Positions 42,994 to 52,127 of a stretch of DNA of 64,000 bases are shown in pieces (positions within the stretch are counted from its first letter, which is position 1; the number at the start of each line of letters is the position of its first letter). A program made the translations under genes and the position numbers. Where the stretch lies: assembly GCA_002441525.1 (NCBI GenBank), contig DJWH01000033.1:1-64000 (forward strand), read 5' to 3'. The notes below the pieces were generated by a model, which saw only the letters and a list, made by a program, of their open reading frames with translations, was not told where the DNA came from and ran no database searches. This stretch comes from Acholeplasmataceae bacterium UBA6235 (GTDB lineage: Bacteria > Bacillota_I > Bacilli_A > Acholeplasmatales > UBA5453).

Positions 42994-44187
42994 TTACTTG
43001 TTTGCAACGATTTCAACACCTGGTAATAGTTTGCCTTCTAGGTATTCTAGAGATGCACCACCACCGGTTGAAATGTGTGTGAACTTCGAAGCGTAACCAA
43101 ATTGAATGGCTGCTGCTGCAGAGTCACCACCACCAACGATGGTAATTGCGTCTTGTAATTTAGAGATGGCATCACATACACCGATGGTGCCTTTTGCATA
43201 ATTGGACATTTCAAATACGCCCATTGGTCCATTCCATACAACGGTCTTAGCGGTTGCTAACACAGATGCGAATAGTTCGATGGATTTAGGTCCGATGTCT
43301 AATGACATTTCGTTTGGTTGAATGTCGGTGATTGGGCCGACATGTTTAGCTGGTTCATTTTCAAATTTTTCAGTATAAGCGAAATCGATTGGTAATACGA
43401 TTTTGCCTTGAGCTTCTTCTAATAAAGATTTAGCCAATGCAACTTTTTCTAATTCACAAATCGATGTACCAACTTCATAACCTTGTGCTTTTAAGAAGGT
43501 ATACGCCATACCACCACCGATGATGACTTTGTCAGCCACTTTCAATAGGTTGGAGATGACTTCAATTTTATCGGATACTTTCGCTCCACCCAATACTGCG
43601 ACAAAAGGACGTTTAGGATTGGATACGGCACCACCGATGAATTCAATTTCTTTTTCTAATAAGAAGCCTGCAACCGTTTCTTGGATGTTTGCAGCGATCC
43701 CTGCGTTTGAAGCGTGCGCTCTGTGTGCAGTACCGAATGCATCGTTGACGAATACATCGCCAAGAGATGCCCAGTATTTGCCGAGTTCAGGGTTGTTCTT
43801 CGATTCTTTGTTGCCTTCGATGTCTTCAAAACGTGTGTTTTCAAACATCAAGATTTCGCCATCTTTTAAACCGTTGATAGCTGCTTCTAATGCAGCACCT
43901 CTGGTTTCAGGAACGAATTGTACTGGCTTAGCCAATAATTCAGATAGACGTGCTGCCACAGGTGCTAAAGTAGCATCTTTCTTGTCTTCAGCAGTTTTAA
44001 CTCTACCAAGGTGAGAGAATAAAATCGCTCTACCGCCTTTTTCTAAGACGTACTTGATGGTAGGTAATGCTTCCACAATACGGTTTTCGTCTGTGATTTT
44101 GCCGTCTTGCATTGGGACGTTAAAATCGACGCGAATCAATACTTTCTTTCCAGAGACATTAATATCTCTTACAGTCTTTTTTCCCAT
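42994..44187 (-). CDS. pgk: Phosphoglycerate kinase
   Basis: Makes ATP from 1,3-bisphosphoglycerate; 397 aa, normal. Blocks seen: [16 protein letters not shown] (about 17-32), FSHLGR (about 58-63), the nucleotide region [12 protein letters not shown] (about 198-209) and the C-terminal [13 protein letters not shown] and [16 protein letters not shown]. It heads the operon pgk-XRE/cupin-ptsH-tpiA with a TATAAT at 44230-44235 and a TCCTCC-complementary ribosome-binding site. gapA is not in this operon. Confidence 0.98.
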   Translation of the reverse strand: MGKKTVRDINVSGKKVLIRVDFNVPMQDGKITDENRIVEALPTIKYVLEKGGRAILFSHLGRVKTAEDKKDATLAPVAARLSELLAKPVQFVPETRGAALEAAINGLKDGEILMFENTRFEDIEGNKESKNNPELGKYWASLGDVFVNDAFGTAHRAHASNAGIAANIQETVAGFLLEKEIEFIGGAVSNPKRPFVAVLGGAKVSDKIEVISNLLKVADKVIIGGGMAYTFLKAQGYEVGTSICELEKVALAKSLLEEAQGKIVLPIDFAYTEKFENEPAKHVGPITDIQPNEMSLDIGPKSIELFASVLATAKTVVWNGPMGVFEMSNYAKGTIGVCDAISKLQDAITIVGGGDSAAAAIQFGYASKFTHISTGGGASLEYLEGKLLPGVEIVANK

Positions 44188-44290
44188 AGTTTCCTCCGTA
44201 AAATAATGTTATGGTAATCAATCGACATTATTATATCACTAGTTATCATGTTTTACTAGAAAATATCCAATGAAAATGTTATCACATCAC

Positions 44291-44707
44291 TCAGAAAATT
44301 TGAGTTTGAACATTCTCCATATAATCATAGATTATTTTACAATATTTCATCTTTTCTTTGAATCGAGTATAGGACATATCAACCTCAATTTCATGTAAGT
44401 TCGTAAAAAGAACCACGGTTTTGGTTCCATATTTTTGAATTGAAGCGATTTTAAGGTAATTCACCCATACGGTTTCATAGTTTCTAGGGCTACCTGTTGG
44501 GATCATCAATATGTTCGAATTGATGTAAATCGGAACCAATGAATTTACCTTGAATCGCTGTTTAGTTTGTTGTAAACGGGCTTCATAAGTCGTCAACATT
44601 TCTTGACATAAAAGTTTAATTATACTAATCGGTGGCTTTTCAGTTTGTGTTTGATATTTTTCGAAAAACAGGACAGCACCTGTGGCGTTTTGATGGATAT
44701 ATAGCAT
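44291..44707 (-). CDS. ComK-family protein
   Basis: A 138-aa protein resembling ComK, the competence transcription factor of Bacillus. The middle and C-terminal parts align by eye: VNSLVPIYINSNILMIPTGSP (read as NSNILMIPTGSPRNYETVW) against the ComK NQIFLFPTLSSTRPQCGW block, VWVNYLKI against CGWISHVHVK, and VDMSYTRFKEKMKYC against LPISYNSFENQ. The N-terminal third is shorter than in Bacillus ComK (192 aa). DNA-uptake genes are not in the window. Such proteins in non-competent relatives may control other genes. Stands alone between pgk and a sugar-ABC ATPase gene. Confidence 0.68.
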   Translation of the reverse strand: MLYIHQNATGAVLFFEKYQTQTEKPPISIIKLLCQEMLTTYEARLQQTKQRFKVNSLVPIYINSNILMIPTGSPRNYETVWVNYLKIASIQKYGTKTVVLFTNLHEIEVDMSYTRFKEKMKYCKIIYDYMENVQTQIF

Positions 44708-44711
44708 GGTT

Positions 44712-44743
44712 TTATAAAAGAAAAGAGACCTTGCGGTCTCTTA
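44712..44743 (-). terminator. Terminator of sugar-ABC ATPase gene
   Basis: Minus-strand AAGAGACC, GCAA, GGTCTCTT, then TTCTTTT, overlapping the stop codon. Confidence 0.82.
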
Positions 44744-45856
44744 TTTGTTTTGGTCGAATACTAAACGTTGTTCAGTTTCTGGGTTGAAGAAATGGCACTT
44801 GTTCATGTCTAAAGCCAATTCCATCTTATCACCAATGTGGATGTCTGCTCTTGCGTCTACGCTTGCGCACACATTATTACCATTGATGTTGGTATAAATG
44901 TTGGTTTCAGCACCTAACAATTCAGCCACGTCAACTTCAATCTTAAGGATGCTGTTAGGGAATGTTTCAAACACTAACTTATCGTCATGAATGTCTTCAG
45001 GACGGATACCTAAAACGATTGGTTTTCCGTAGAATGAATTTTGTTTGATGATTTCAAGTTTGCCTTTAGGTACTTCTAGTTTTTGGTTACCAGTCACGAA
45101 CCATCCGTCGTTGTTGACAACGCCTTCGATGAAGTTCATTGGAGGTGTACCGATGAATCCCGCAACGAACATGTTGTTAGGGAAGTCATAAATTTCTTTA
45201 GGTGCGCCGACTTGTTGGATATAACCATCTTTCATAACAACGATACGGCTAGCCATGGTCATCGCTTCGATTTGGTCATGGGTAACGTAAATGGTTGTTG
45301 TGTTGATACGGTTATGAAGCTTAATTAATTCACCACGCATTTGTACACGTAGTTTAGCATCCAAGTTGGATAGTGGTTCGTCCATTAAGAATACTTTCGC
45401 ATTACGGACAATCGCTCTACCTAACGCAACACGTTGTCTTTGACCACCGGATAGCGCTTTTGGTTTACGATCAAGGTAAGGTAATAGACCTAAGATAGCT
45501 GCTGCTTCCTTGACTTTAACGTCAATTTCATTCTTAGGCATCTTACGAATCTTAAGACCGAATGCCATGTTGTCATAAACAGACATGTGTGGGTATAACG
45601 CATAGGATTGGAATACCATCGCGATGTTACGGTCTTTTGGAGCTACGTCATTTACTAAGACGTTATCGATGTAAAGTTCACCAGCAGAAATTTCTTCCAA
45701 ACCAGCGATCATACGTAATGTTGTGGATTTACCACAACCAGAAGGTCCAACGAATACGATGAATTCTTTGTCTTTAATGCTTAGATTGAAATCGAATACC
45801 GCTTGGACACCATTAGGATAAATTTTATCAATGTGTTTTAATTCTAGGGTTGCCAT
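44741..45856 (-). CDS. msmK: Sugar ABC transporter ATPase (MsmK/UgpC type)
   Basis: Shared ATPase of carbohydrate (CUT1) ABC importers, 371 aa. Walker A GPSGCGKSTT (about 37-46), Q-loop MVFQSYALYPHMSVYDN, signature LSGGQRQRVALGRAIV (about 135), Walker B VFLMDEPLSNLDA, and a C-terminal MalK-like regulatory domain (about 240-371, VLGIRPEDIHDD). No permease or binding protein is adjacent, so it probably energises several sugar importers encoded elsewhere, as MsmK does. A perfect cre overlaps the transcription start, so CcpA repression in good carbon sources is expected. Confidence 0.93.
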   Translation of the reverse strand: MATLELKHIDKIYPNGVQAVFDFNLSIKDKEFIVFVGPSGCGKSTTLRMIAGLEEISAGELYIDNVLVNDVAPKDRNIAMVFQSYALYPHMSVYDNMAFGLKIRKMPKNEIDVKVKEAAAILGLLPYLDRKPKALSGGQRQRVALGRAIVRNAKVFLMDEPLSNLDAKLRVQMRGELIKLHNRINTTTIYVTHDQIEAMTMASRIVVMKDGYIQQVGAPKEIYDFPNNMFVAGFIGTPPMNFIEGVVNNDGWFVTGNQKLEVPKGKLEIIKQNSFYGKPIVLGIRPEDIHDDKLVFETFPNSILKIEVDVAELLGAETNIYTNINGNNVCASVDARADIHIGDKMELALDMNKCHFFNPETEQRLVFDQNK

Positions 45857-45883
45857 ACAATCACTCCTTTATTAGTATATAGT

Positions 45884-45902
45884 TGTCAACGCTTACATTA
45901 TA
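45884..45902 (-). promoter_or_regulatory. cre site and -10 of the msmK-type gene
   Basis: TGTCAACGCTTACA (45884-45897; minus sense TGTAAGCGTTGACA) matches the cre consensus at every defined base. It directly abuts a minus-strand TATAAT (45897-45902), the classic position for CcpA repression. Confidence 0.8.
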
Positions 45903-45909
45903 TGAAAAT

Positions 45910-45945
45910 ATATAAAAAAAAGAAATGTGCAAGTTGCACACTTCG
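45910..45945 (-). terminator. Terminator of YcxB-like gene
   Basis: Minus-strand TGTGCA, ACT, TGCACA, with GAAG/TTTC flanks and eight T residues. Confidence 0.8.
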
Positions 45946-46449
45946 TTATTTGTTTTTAGATGTAGGGATTCGTTCTTTTAGAAAACTTATAAAATCATTT
46001 ACATTACCTTCTACTAAAGATGATTTTGGTATGATGATGGCCATATTAAATCGGATATATAACAGAATCAATCGTTTGGTGATAACCACTTTTTTGAAAA
46101 CAACATACGGGCCAGTTTGATCGATGGGTTGATCTTTATATAAGCTGGTTTGATGAAATTGTTGCTCGTCAAATTCAAAAAGGATGTTTTTAGCCGTATC
46201 TTTCATGCTCCTTTTAACCCTAAATTTAATGATGAGTGTAAAAAATATTGAGATTATAGTGACATATAAAAAAGTCCCGAAAATCAGTGAGAATTCAAGT
46301 GCTTCAGGGACATCCTTATAGTTCATATTGAATATAAAGAGAATCACTGCGAACCCAATCAACGGGATGATTGATTCCCTGCGAAAAAAGTGAGACCAAA
46401 AGAACTCAGAATAATGGTATTTGGTATACTCAATCTTTGCTTTATACAT
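45946..46449 (-). CDS. YcxB-like membrane protein
   Basis: Membrane protein of 167 aa with two hydrophobic segments (about 27-43 and 55-74) and a C-terminal soluble domain rich in beta-strands (about 85-165, ending FISFLKERIP). This layout fits the YcxB family of Firmicutes, whose function is unknown. It is two bases after a PucR-type HTH gene, so the two are co-transcribed and the regulator may control it or be tied to it. Confidence 0.62.
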   Translation of the reverse strand: MYKAKIEYTKYHYSEFFWSHFFRRESIIPLIGFAVILFIFNMNYKDVPEALEFSLIFGTFLYVTIISIFFTLIIKFRVKRSMKDTAKNILFEFDEQQFHQTSLYKDQPIDQTGPYVVFKKVVITKRLILLYIRFNMAIIIPKSSLVEGNVNDFISFLKERIPTSKNK

Positions 46450-46451
46450 GG

Positions 46452-47030
46452 TTAGTTCTCCTTAATCAACAAATATATAATCGCTGCGTCTTCGAACTTC
46501 TTCAAATCAAATCCAGTGACTCGATAAAACTTATCTAAACGGTTAATCAATGTGTTTCTATGCAGATACAACGCTTTAGCGGCTTCAGACGTATTTTGAT
46601 TTTTTTCTATAAACACCTTAATCGAATGCAGAAACTCTTCGTCTTCATAGAATTGTTTTAAAATCATCTTTTTGGTTTGCTCATCGATTGAACCTAGGAT
46701 ACGATCATAAAATAGAATCTTGTCGTTTAGGTATGGACGGTCAAATTTTAATGACAACATCTTCTTTTGCATATCCTCTTTCAAAGCAGATTCAGATTCA
46801 AAGAATGACGATTCATACAAAGATAAACTTTGGAATAAATCGGTATTGATGGTATTGATCAATTCTTCATAAACCAAGTCACTGGGTTCTCTCACCAAAA
46901 CGACGAGTTTATCATTTTCGACATATTGTTTTGGATTAATCAACATATCAGAAAAAAGCGACTGAATGGTCGTCAATTCATCAAGATTCAATTGTTCGAC
47001 TGGACTGACCAAAAGGTAGCCTTTGTACAT
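46452..47030 (-). CDS. PucR/CdaR-type helix-turn-helix protein
   Basis: Putative regulator of 192 aa. The C-terminal 55 residues are a PucR-type HTH (EKNQNTSEAAKALYLHRNTL, then INRLDKFYRVTGFDL), the HTH_30 pattern of sugar-diacid and purine regulators. The N-terminal 130 residues hold no motif I know. The ATG follows GGTGATAAC. Operon with the YcxB-like gene; divergent from the S66 peptidase gene, which could be a target. Ligand unknown. Confidence 0.78.
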   Translation of the reverse strand: MYKGYLLVSPVEQLNLDELTTIQSLFSDMLINPKQYVENDKLVVLVREPSDLVYEELINTINTDLFQSLSLYESSFFESESALKEDMQKKMLSLKFDRPYLNDKILFYDRILGSIDEQTKKMILKQFYEDEEFLHSIKVFIEKNQNTSEAAKALYLHRNTLINRLDKFYRVTGFDLKKFEDAAIIYLLIKEN

Positions 47031-47126
47031 GTTATCACCAACCTAATTATACCAAAAAAAGAGAGTGATTTCGTGTTTAATTAAAATATGTCAATTTTGC
47101 TATGATATAATGGATTTGGTGATAAG

Positions 47127-48143
47127 ATGAAATACCCACAATTTATAAAACCCAATGGTACCATTGGCTTATTCGCAAGCAGCTTTGGTGCGAATACAGA
47201 ACCGTATAAAAGCAGACTAGAATCGGCCATCCAACAGTTAAAATCTCTAGGCTATCAAATTGTCAGTGAAGGCGATATTTTTGGTTATTATCAAGGCGCG
47301 AGCGCTTCTAAAGAAGCTCGGGCAGCAGCCTTCATGACCTTATATAAAAACCCTAAAGTCGATTTTTTATGGAGTGTTGGTGGTGGCGAATGGTTGATGG
47401 AAATGTTGCCTTATATCGACTTTGAAGACCTAAAAAAATACCCACCCAAATATGTGATGGGCTATTCCGATAATACCCATTTAACGATGTTGATGAATAC
47501 CTTATTAGATACCGCTTCAATCTATGGTCAACACACCACTGAATTTGGTATGAATCCAATGGATGAATCTTTAAAACAAGCTTTAGAAGTCATCTCAGGA
47601 GAACGCTTAACCCAATCGAGTTTTCCATTATATGAAGGTAAAGGTGCAGAACAACCAGACCCATTGGGTGGTTATGTTCTCTCTGAACCTACACGATGGG
47701 TTAACTTAAGGGGTGAATCTGAAATCCGCTTAGCAGGGCGATTCATCGGTGGTTGTTTAGATGTATTTATATCGCATTTAGGCACACCGTTAGACCACAT
47801 TAGTTCTTTTATCGAACAATATAAAGATGAAGGGATTGTTTGGTTCATGGAGGCTTGCGACCTAAACTTATTTGGTTTAAAAAGAGCCCTATGGCAACTG
47901 AAACAGGCGGGGTGGTTTAAGTACACCAAAGGCTTCATTTTTGGTAGACATCTAAATGCGTCACCTGTCATTGATTTAGACCAATACCAAACCACATTGG
48001 ATATTTTAGGGGACTTGAATGTCCCAATCATCATGGATGCTGATTTCGGTCATATCCCACCAACCTTTACATTGATTAGTGGCGCTTTTGTCGAGATCGA
48101 ATCCAAAGATGGCAAAGGTACCATAAAAACGATCATAAAGTAA
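47127..48143 (+). CDS. S66-family peptidase (LD-carboxypeptidase/MccF-like)
   Basis: Serine peptidase of clan S66, 338 aa. The nucleophile serine is in VMGYSDNTHLTML (about residue 112), with the oxyanion region SVGGGEWLMEML before it, catalytic Glu in WFMEACD (about 243) and His late in the protein, probably GRHLNA (about 272). LD-carboxypeptidases trim peptidoglycan; MccF relatives cleave microcin C-like acyl-sulfamates. The region between residues 125 and 200 is longer than LdcA and more like MccF. In a wall-less cell detoxification is the more likely role; this is inference. Monocistronic. Confidence 0.82.
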   Translation: MKYPQFIKPNGTIGLFASSFGANTEPYKSRLESAIQQLKSLGYQIVSEGDIFGYYQGASASKEARAAAFMTLYKNPKVDFLWSVGGGEWLMEMLPYIDFEDLKKYPPKYVMGYSDNTHLTMLMNTLLDTASIYGQHTTEFGMNPMDESLKQALEVISGERLTQSSFPLYEGKGAEQPDPLGGYVLSEPTRWVNLRGESEIRLAGRFIGGCLDVFISHLGTPLDHISSFIEQYKDEGIVWFMEACDLNLFGLKRALWQLKQAGWFKYTKGFIFGRHLNASPVIDLDQYQTTLDILGDLNVPIIMDADFGHIPPTFTLISGAFVEIESKDGKGTIKTIIK

Positions 48144-48176
48144 AAAATTCCCCAAAAACTGGGGAATTTTGTTTTA
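48144..48176. terminator. Bidirectional terminator, S66 peptidase / sufB
   Basis: AAAATTCCCC and GGGGAATTTT around AAAAACT, between convergent genes. Confidence 0.9.
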
Positions 48177-49586
48177 TTATCCGATGGAACCTTCCATTTC
48201 AAGCTTGATGAGCTGGTTAAGTTCTACTGCATATTCCATTGGAAGTTCTTTTGCGAATGGTTCAATGAAACCCATAACAATCATTTCAGTCGCTTCTTCT
48301 TCAGTTAGACCTCTACTCATAAGATAGAATAATTGGTCTTCTGAAATCTTAGAAACGGTTGCTTCGTGTTCTAATGAAACATCTGAATTACGAACGATGT
48401 TGGTTGGGATGGTATCTGAGAATGAGAAGTCATCTAAAATGATGGTATCGCATTCGACATGGGCTTTCGCGCCTTTAGCACGTCTACCAAAGTCGACTTT
48501 ACCACGATAGTTCACAGTACCGCCACCTCTAGAAATCGATTTGGAAATGATCGATGAGGTGGTGTTTGGTGCGACGTGAATCATCTTCGCACCAGTATCT
48601 TGATTTTGGCCTTTACCTGCGAACGCAATCGAGATGGTGGTGCCTTTAGCACGTTCCCCAAGCAATACGCAAGATGGGTATTTCATGTTAACGTTTGAAC
48701 CGATGTTACCATCGATCCATTCCATGTGTCCATCTTCATAAACGAAGGCACGTTTGGTGACTAAGTTAATGACGTTATTCGCCCAGTTTTGGACGGTGGT
48801 ATAACGGCAGGTTGCACCTTTCATAACGACAATTTCTACAATCGCTGCGTGCAATGAATCTTTGGTATAGACTGGCGCTGTACATCCTTCGACATAATTG
48901 ACGGACGCACCTTCATCGACGAGAATTAATGTGCGTTCAAATTGTCCCATTTGTTCAGAGTTGATACGGAAATAGGATTGTAGTGGTTTTTTCACCTTCA
49001 CACCTTTTGGTACGTAGATGAATGACCCACCACTCCATACAGCACTATTGAGTGCTGCATATTTATTGTCTGAATAAGGAATGACAGTTCCGAAGAACTT
49101 TTTAACCAATTCAGGGTGTTCTCTTAATGCGGTATCGGTATCGACGAAAATGACACCTTCAGCTTCTAATTCTGCCATGGTTGAGTGATATACAACCTCA
49201 GATTCAAATTGGGTTGATACACCGGCTAAGAATTTTCTTTCCGCTTCAGGGATACCTAGTTTTTCAAAGGTATCTTTGATTTCCGATGGTACATCTTCCC
49301 ATGAACTTTCTGCTTTTTCAGAAGCTCTGATAAAGTAAGTGAAGTCGTCAAAATCAATACCTGATAAATCTGGTCCCCATTTAGGGTTTTTCAAATCTAA
49401 GAACTTTTGATAGCTTTTCAATCTAAAATCTAACATCCAGTCAGGTTCTTTTTTATAGTCACTGATGGCGCGAACAACATCTTCTGTTAGACCCTTTCCA
49501 GTACGCAATACTGGGGTATTTTCGGTTTTGAAACCGAACTTATAGTCACCAATGATGGCGTCTATCTTCTTTTTATTGTCATCCAT
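48177..49586 (-). CDS. sufB: Fe-S assembly scaffold SufB
   Basis: Scaffold subunit of the SufBC2D complex on which Fe-S clusters are built; 469 aa, normal. Recognised by [20 protein letters not shown], the [25 protein letters not shown] region (read [13 protein letters not shown]), [14 protein letters not shown], and the C-terminal [20 protein letters not shown] shared with SufD. It ends the operon sufC-D-S-U-B, in canonical Firmicutes order, 2 bp after sufU. Confidence 0.97.
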   Translation of the reverse strand: MDDNKKKIDAIIGDYKFGFKTENTPVLRTGKGLTEDVVRAISDYKKEPDWMLDFRLKSYQKFLDLKNPKWGPDLSGIDFDDFTYFIRASEKAESSWEDVPSEIKDTFEKLGIPEAERKFLAGVSTQFESEVVYHSTMAELEAEGVIFVDTDTALREHPELVKKFFGTVIPYSDNKYAALNSAVWSGGSFIYVPKGVKVKKPLQSYFRINSEQMGQFERTLILVDEGASVNYVEGCTAPVYTKDSLHAAIVEIVVMKGATCRYTTVQNWANNVINLVTKRAFVYEDGHMEWIDGNIGSNVNMKYPSCVLLGERAKGTTISIAFAGKGQNQDTGAKMIHVAPNTTSSIISKSISRGGGTVNYRGKVDFGRRAKGAKAHVECDTIILDDFSFSDTIPTNIVRNSDVSLEHEATVSKISEDQLFYLMSRGLTEEEATEMIVMGFIEPFAKELPMEYAVELNQLIKLEMEGSIG

Positions 49587-49588
49587 GA

Positions 49589-50029
49589 TTATTCCTCCTT
49601 GTTGTGAAGCAATGCTTGTTCAGCTGCTTTCCATGCAAGTGTGGCACATTTGATTCTGGCTGGAAATTGTGCAACACCATGATATGCTAAAGCGTCCCCT
49701 TTTAGAATATTTGGATCGTATGGTTCATTCGTCAACATTTGATAGTAAGCTTGGATGATGGATAAACCTTCTGCTTTGGTATGATTCTTAAGCGTAATGC
49801 TCATCACACTCGCACTTGAACAACAAATACTGCATCCAGTCCCTTGATGTCTAATGTCGGTGATGATGCCATCGGTCTCCTTCAACTGTACAGTCATATC
49901 GTCACCACAGGATGGGTTGTGTAAATGAACTGTAAAATAGGAAGGGTCTTGTACCAAGCCTTTGTTGTATGGATTTTTATAATGATCCATGATGACTTGA
50001 CGATATAAATTTTCTAATTGTGAACTCAT
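49589..50029 (-). CDS. sufU: Fe-S/sulfur transfer protein SufU
   Basis: Zinc-dependent sulfurtransferase that accepts persulfide from SufS in Firmicutes; 146 aa. The zinc/active cysteines are in HNPSCGDDM (about 41), [10 protein letters not shown] (about 66-69) and [12 protein letters not shown] (about 128). The insertion separating SufU from the scaffold IscU is present between the second and third cysteine regions. It lies between sufS and sufB. Confidence 0.95.
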   Translation of the reverse strand: MSSQLENLYRQVIMDHYKNPYNKGLVQDPSYFTVHLHNPSCGDDMTVQLKETDGIITDIRHQGTGCSICCSSASVMSITLKNHTKAEGLSIIQAYYQMLTNEPYDPNILKGDALAYHGVAQFPARIKCATLAWKAAEQALLHNKEE

Positions 50030-50040
50030 GTATTTTCTCC

Positions 50041-51246
50041 TTAAAACGCTTTAAAGAAACGAACCGCTTCTTTGACGCTTTCTACAAATCGATCGGCATC
50101 TTCATAATCATTATAGATATAGAATGTCGCACGCAAGGTAGCCAATTGCTTCAACCATTTGGTAATGAGTTGAGCACAGTGGTGACCTGCACGTAAGCAC
50201 ACTTGATTTTGGTCGAAAATGCTGGCTGCATCATGTGGATGAACGTAATCCACATTGAATGTAATGATGCCTGTTTCAGAGGTTGGGTTGTAAACTGTAA
50301 TGCCTTCAACAGATTTCAACTTCTCTAATGTATATTGATGTAGTGCGTGCACGTGTGCGTGAATTTCATCAAAACCAATCGATTCAATGAATTCGATGGC
50401 TATACCTAAACCGATGGCACCAGAAATGATGGGGGTCCCTGCTTCAAAACGGTATGGGGTATCCTTCCAGGTTGCCCCTGAAAGTTCGACTTGGTCGACC
50501 ATGTCACCACCGAATTCGGTTGGTTCCATTTTGTTAAGTAGGTGTTTTTTCCCATAGAGGACACCGATGCCGGTTGGCCCTAAAATCTTGTGGCCTGAGA
50601 AGGCAAGAAAATCGGCATTTAAGGCGGTGACATCGATTTTCATGTGTGGTGCAGCTTGGGCTGCATCCACGACAACTATCGCATTTTTTTGATGTGCCAA
50701 ATCGATGATTTCTTTGATGGGGGTAATATAACCCATCACATTAGATACATACGTTAACGCAACCACTTTGGTGTTGTCTGTTAATACAGATTTAAACGCT
50801 TCTACGGTAATACGTCCTTCTGAATTTAGTGGGACATATACTAGGGTTGCACCTGTATTTTTAGCAACTTGCATCCACGGTAAAACCGATGAATGGTGTT
50901 CTAATTCGGATGTGATGATTTCATCCCCAGGTTTCAATTGCTTTTGATAGCTAGATGCGACTAAATTAAGGGATGCTGTGGTACCACGGGTAAAGACGAT
51001 TTCTTCAAATTTTGCATTTAAAAAGCGTGCTACCGTGGTTCTTGCTGCTTCATACAAATCGGTCGCTTCATAAGATAACCCGTATACACCACGATGGACA
51101 TTGACACCTAATTTTGAATAATAGTGATCAACGACATCGATGACGTTTTTTGGTTTTAATGATGAGGCCGCTGTATCTAAATATACCAGTTTAGGATTAT
51201 GGTCGTAAATGGGGAATTGTTGACGTATTTGTTTGACATCTAACAT
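50041..51246 (-). CDS. sufS: Cysteine desulfurase SufS
   Basis: PLP enzyme that draws sulfur from cysteine; 401 aa. The PLP lysine is in FLAFSGHKILGPTGIGVLYG (about 225), and the persulfide cysteine is in RAGHHCAQ (about 360). I start at ATG 51246 (MLDVKQIRQQFPIYD), four bases after the sufD stop; a longer in-frame stretch overlaps sufD by 50 bp. The start lacks a strong Shine-Dalgarno, so translational coupling to sufD is likely. Type II (group II) desulfurase, served by SufU. Confidence 0.96.
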   Translation of the reverse strand: MLDVKQIRQQFPIYDHNPKLVYLDTAASSLKPKNVIDVVDHYYSKLGVNVHRGVYGLSYEATDLYEAARTTVARFLNAKFEEIVFTRGTTASLNLVASSYQKQLKPGDEIITSELEHHSSVLPWMQVAKNTGATLVYVPLNSEGRITVEAFKSVLTDNTKVVALTYVSNVMGYITPIKEIIDLAHQKNAIVVVDAAQAAPHMKIDVTALNADFLAFSGHKILGPTGIGVLYGKKHLLNKMEPTEFGGDMVDQVELSGATWKDTPYRFEAGTPIISGAIGLGIAIEFIESIGFDEIHAHVHALHQYTLEKLKSVEGITVYNPTSETGIITFNVDYVHPHDAASIFDQNQVCLRAGHHCAQLITKWLKQLATLRATFYIYNDYEDADRFVESVKEAVRFFKAF

Positions 51247-51250
51247 AAGT

Positions 51251-52126
51251 TTATAGTCTTTGATTGACCAAAGAAACAAAACGTTCTTTGAGAGGTTCAT
51301 CTTCGATTTCGGAGATGATTGGATTTAAGAATCCATTGATCATTAAGCGTTCAGCATCTGGACGAGTTAATCCTCTGCTCATCAAATAATAAACGCTATT
51401 TTCATCCAATTTACCGATGGTTGCCCCATGTCCAGCTTTGACGTCATATTCATCAATCAATAAGATTGGATTTACTTCAATGATGGCTTGGTCACTTGCA
51501 ATAATACCTTTTAAACTTTGATAAGCGTCGGCTTGTTTCATCCCTTTAAGGATTTTTTCAACCCCATTAAGGATGACTCGGCCATTCGAGTTTGCAATCG
51601 CGATGTTGTGCATGGTACCCGTGGAATTTGGTGCAGCATGTACGATTTCGATGTCGATGACTTGATTATTGTCCGTTGAACTGATAGCGACTGCTCTGAG
51701 TTTAACGTTCGCACCTTGGCCTACCAATTTCGCATTCATTTTTGCGTTGATGACATTGGACACAAATCCACCGATTAAATCGAGTTGTGCATCTTTTTCA
51801 GCAACGAAATAATGTTGTAAGTTTGCGTTCTTGCTAGCTAGGTCACAAACCAATAGATATTTGACATTGGCATTTGGTTTGCCTGTAAGTTTAATATTAT
51901 AGGTGTTTGGATTGATATCTGCACTCGCAATCTCTAAAATGAGTTTCACTTCTGCGGATTCTCCAACCACGATTTCTAAAGATTCATTGTTATCGTCTTT
52001 GAGTGTGATTTTGATTGGGTCTTCGAATGTTTGATTTCTTTGAATGGACAATACTTGTTCATCAAATGTAATCCCTTTGGGTAAAGAGCCTTGAACTTGA
52101 TGATCTTTAATGACGATTTGATTCAT
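51251..52126 (-). CDS. sufD: Fe-S assembly protein SufD
   Basis: Partner of SufB in the SufBC2D scaffold, 291 aa, which is short against Bacillus SufD (about 437 aa); the N-terminal helical domain is much reduced. The beta-helix core and the C-terminal block (VKAGHGATIGKLDENSVYYL, and MSRGLTRPDAERLMINGF) are clear. It follows sufC by 1 bp. The trimmed N-terminus is probably lineage-specific economy; no frameshift is seen. Confidence 0.93.
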   Translation of the reverse strand: MNQIVIKDHQVQGSLPKGITFDEQVLSIQRNQTFEDPIKITLKDDNNESLEIVVGESAEVKLILEIASADINPNTYNIKLTGKPNANVKYLLVCDLASKNANLQHYFVAEKDAQLDLIGGFVSNVINAKMNAKLVGQGANVKLRAVAISSTDNNQVIDIEIVHAAPNSTGTMHNIAIANSNGRVILNGVEKILKGMKQADAYQSLKGIIASDQAIIEVNPILLIDEYDVKAGHGATIGKLDENSVYYLMSRGLTRPDAERLMINGFLNPIISEIEDEPLKERFVSLVNQRL

Positions 52127-52127
52127 A

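Noticed and set aside
42453-43019. Longer start of the XRE regulator inside pgk
   Set aside because: The nine extra codons overlap pgk and lie before the HTH; ATG 42992 fits family N-termini better.
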